Shown here in pieces: positions 5,589-5,990 of a stretch of DNA of 5,990 nt (position 1 is the stretch's first letter; each line of letters starts with the position of its first letter). The DNA is from an uncultured Clostridia bacterium (lineage in GTDB: Bacteria > Bacillota > Clostridia > Lachnospirales > Lachnospiraceae). Location of the stretch: contig CAMOHF010000077.1 in assembly GCA_946614685.1 (NCBI GenBank), positions 1-5,990 of the forward strand, in the 5' to 3' direction. The notes under the pieces are model-generated. The model was not told the DNA's origin, did not search any database, and was given only the letters and a program-made list of their open reading frames with translations. Position numbers and translations under genes: made by a program.

Positions 5589-5990
5589 TATCATGAAATC
5601 CGTCAATTACACGATACGCCGGGATATCGCTGTGCTTGTGACGTTTTTTGCACTCCTGACTGCGCCGCTTTTTGCCATGTTTATTGCCTCTGATGGTAAG
5701 GCGGAAACAATGACAGGCAGTTTATATTTCGCATCGATGGGAGATATCTATGTTTTGTTTTTGATCGCGGTTTTGATCATTGCCGCCAAAGCCTGCGGAG
5801 CAGATGCGGGAGACCGGACATTGAATTATGAGCTGATGGCGGGACATAAGAGAGCCTCCGTGTACTGGTCCCGCATTTTTGTGGGATGTATCTGGTCGGT
5901 TCTTATTGTGATGGCATTCCATATCCTGCCCGTCGGTTATCTGACCCTTGCCAAAGGGTTTGGCGGAAGTGTAAAAGTGTCGGATATGCT
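5581..5990 (+). CDS. ABC-2-type permease subunit, partial (3' end beyond window)
   Basis: The membrane subunit paired with the ATPase just upstream. Only the first 136 codons are in the window, and the frame is open to the right edge. The N-terminus has a short cytoplasmic stretch, MYNIMKSVNYTIRRD, then a membrane segment (about 16-35), a loop, a second segment (about 56-72) and a third (about 97-119). Between the second and third lies DAGDRTLNYELMAGHKR (75-91), followed by VYWSR. This cytoplasmic motif (the pattern D..RT.NYEL..GH.R...Y..R) is typical of BcrB/LanE/LanG-like ABC-2 permeases. The gene starts 8 bases before the ATPase stop with a strong ribosome binding site, so they form one operon. 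Further permease genes may follow outside the window, since LanFEG-type systems have two. The substrate is unknown; export of peptide antibiotics is inferred from context. Confidence 0.88.
   Translation, partial: MYNIMKSVNYTIRRDIAVLVTFFALLTAPLFAMFIASDGKAETMTGSLYFASMGDIYVLFLIAVLIIAAKACGADAGDRTLNYELMAGHKRASVYWSRIFVGCIWSVLIVMAFHILPVGYLTLAKGFGGSVKVSDM

Overview
The window looks like chromosomal DNA from a Gram-positive anaerobe of the Clostridia, most likely Lachnospiraceae-like. This is inferred from four things: the style of the sensory GGDEF protein (jelly-roll sensor, 7TM, GAF, GGDEF with a DINGLK metal loop), a tRNA gene with no encoded CCA, AGGAG-type ribosome binding sites, and a two-component system beside a BcrA/LanF-like ABC exporter. 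Genus cannot be read from the sequence. All protein-coding genes are on the + strand.

Layout. Positions 1-63 are the 3' part of a tRNA-Thr(GGT) gene, cut by the window edge. A strong intrinsic terminator (77-114) follows. An extended -10 promoter (TGG-TATAAT, 168-176) then drives a membrane-bound diguanylate cyclase (214-2373). Close behind come a YbaK-type Cys-tRNA(Pro) deacylase (2393-2866), an OmpR-family response regulator (2907-3635) and its histidine kinase (3632-4540, ATGA overlap). No terminator or clear promoter is visible between 187 and 4538, so these four genes may form one transcript. It ends at an intrinsic terminator overlapping the kinase stop codon (4539-4573).

A second unit follows. 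A 75-base control region carries repeated TTAAGAT half-sites (direct and inverted) just upstream of a plausible -10. It leads to an ABC ATPase with a Glu in place of the Q-loop Gln (4650-5588), then an ABC-2-type permease that overlaps it by 8 bases and runs off the right edge (5581-5990+).

How the parts may work together. The kinase has one N-terminal membrane segment and almost no extracellular part. With the response regulator and the adjacent exporter it resembles known peptide-antibiotic sensing and detoxification modules. The simplest model is that the response regulator binds the TTAAGAT repeats and switches on the transporter. The terminator before that promoter would insulate the transporter from upstream transcription. 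The diguanylate cyclase probably makes c-di-GMP in response to an external ligand. Whether it is functionally tied to the two-component system or only adjacent is unknown. The families are all recognisable. The most informative unexplained sequence is the repeat-rich promoter at 4578-4626.
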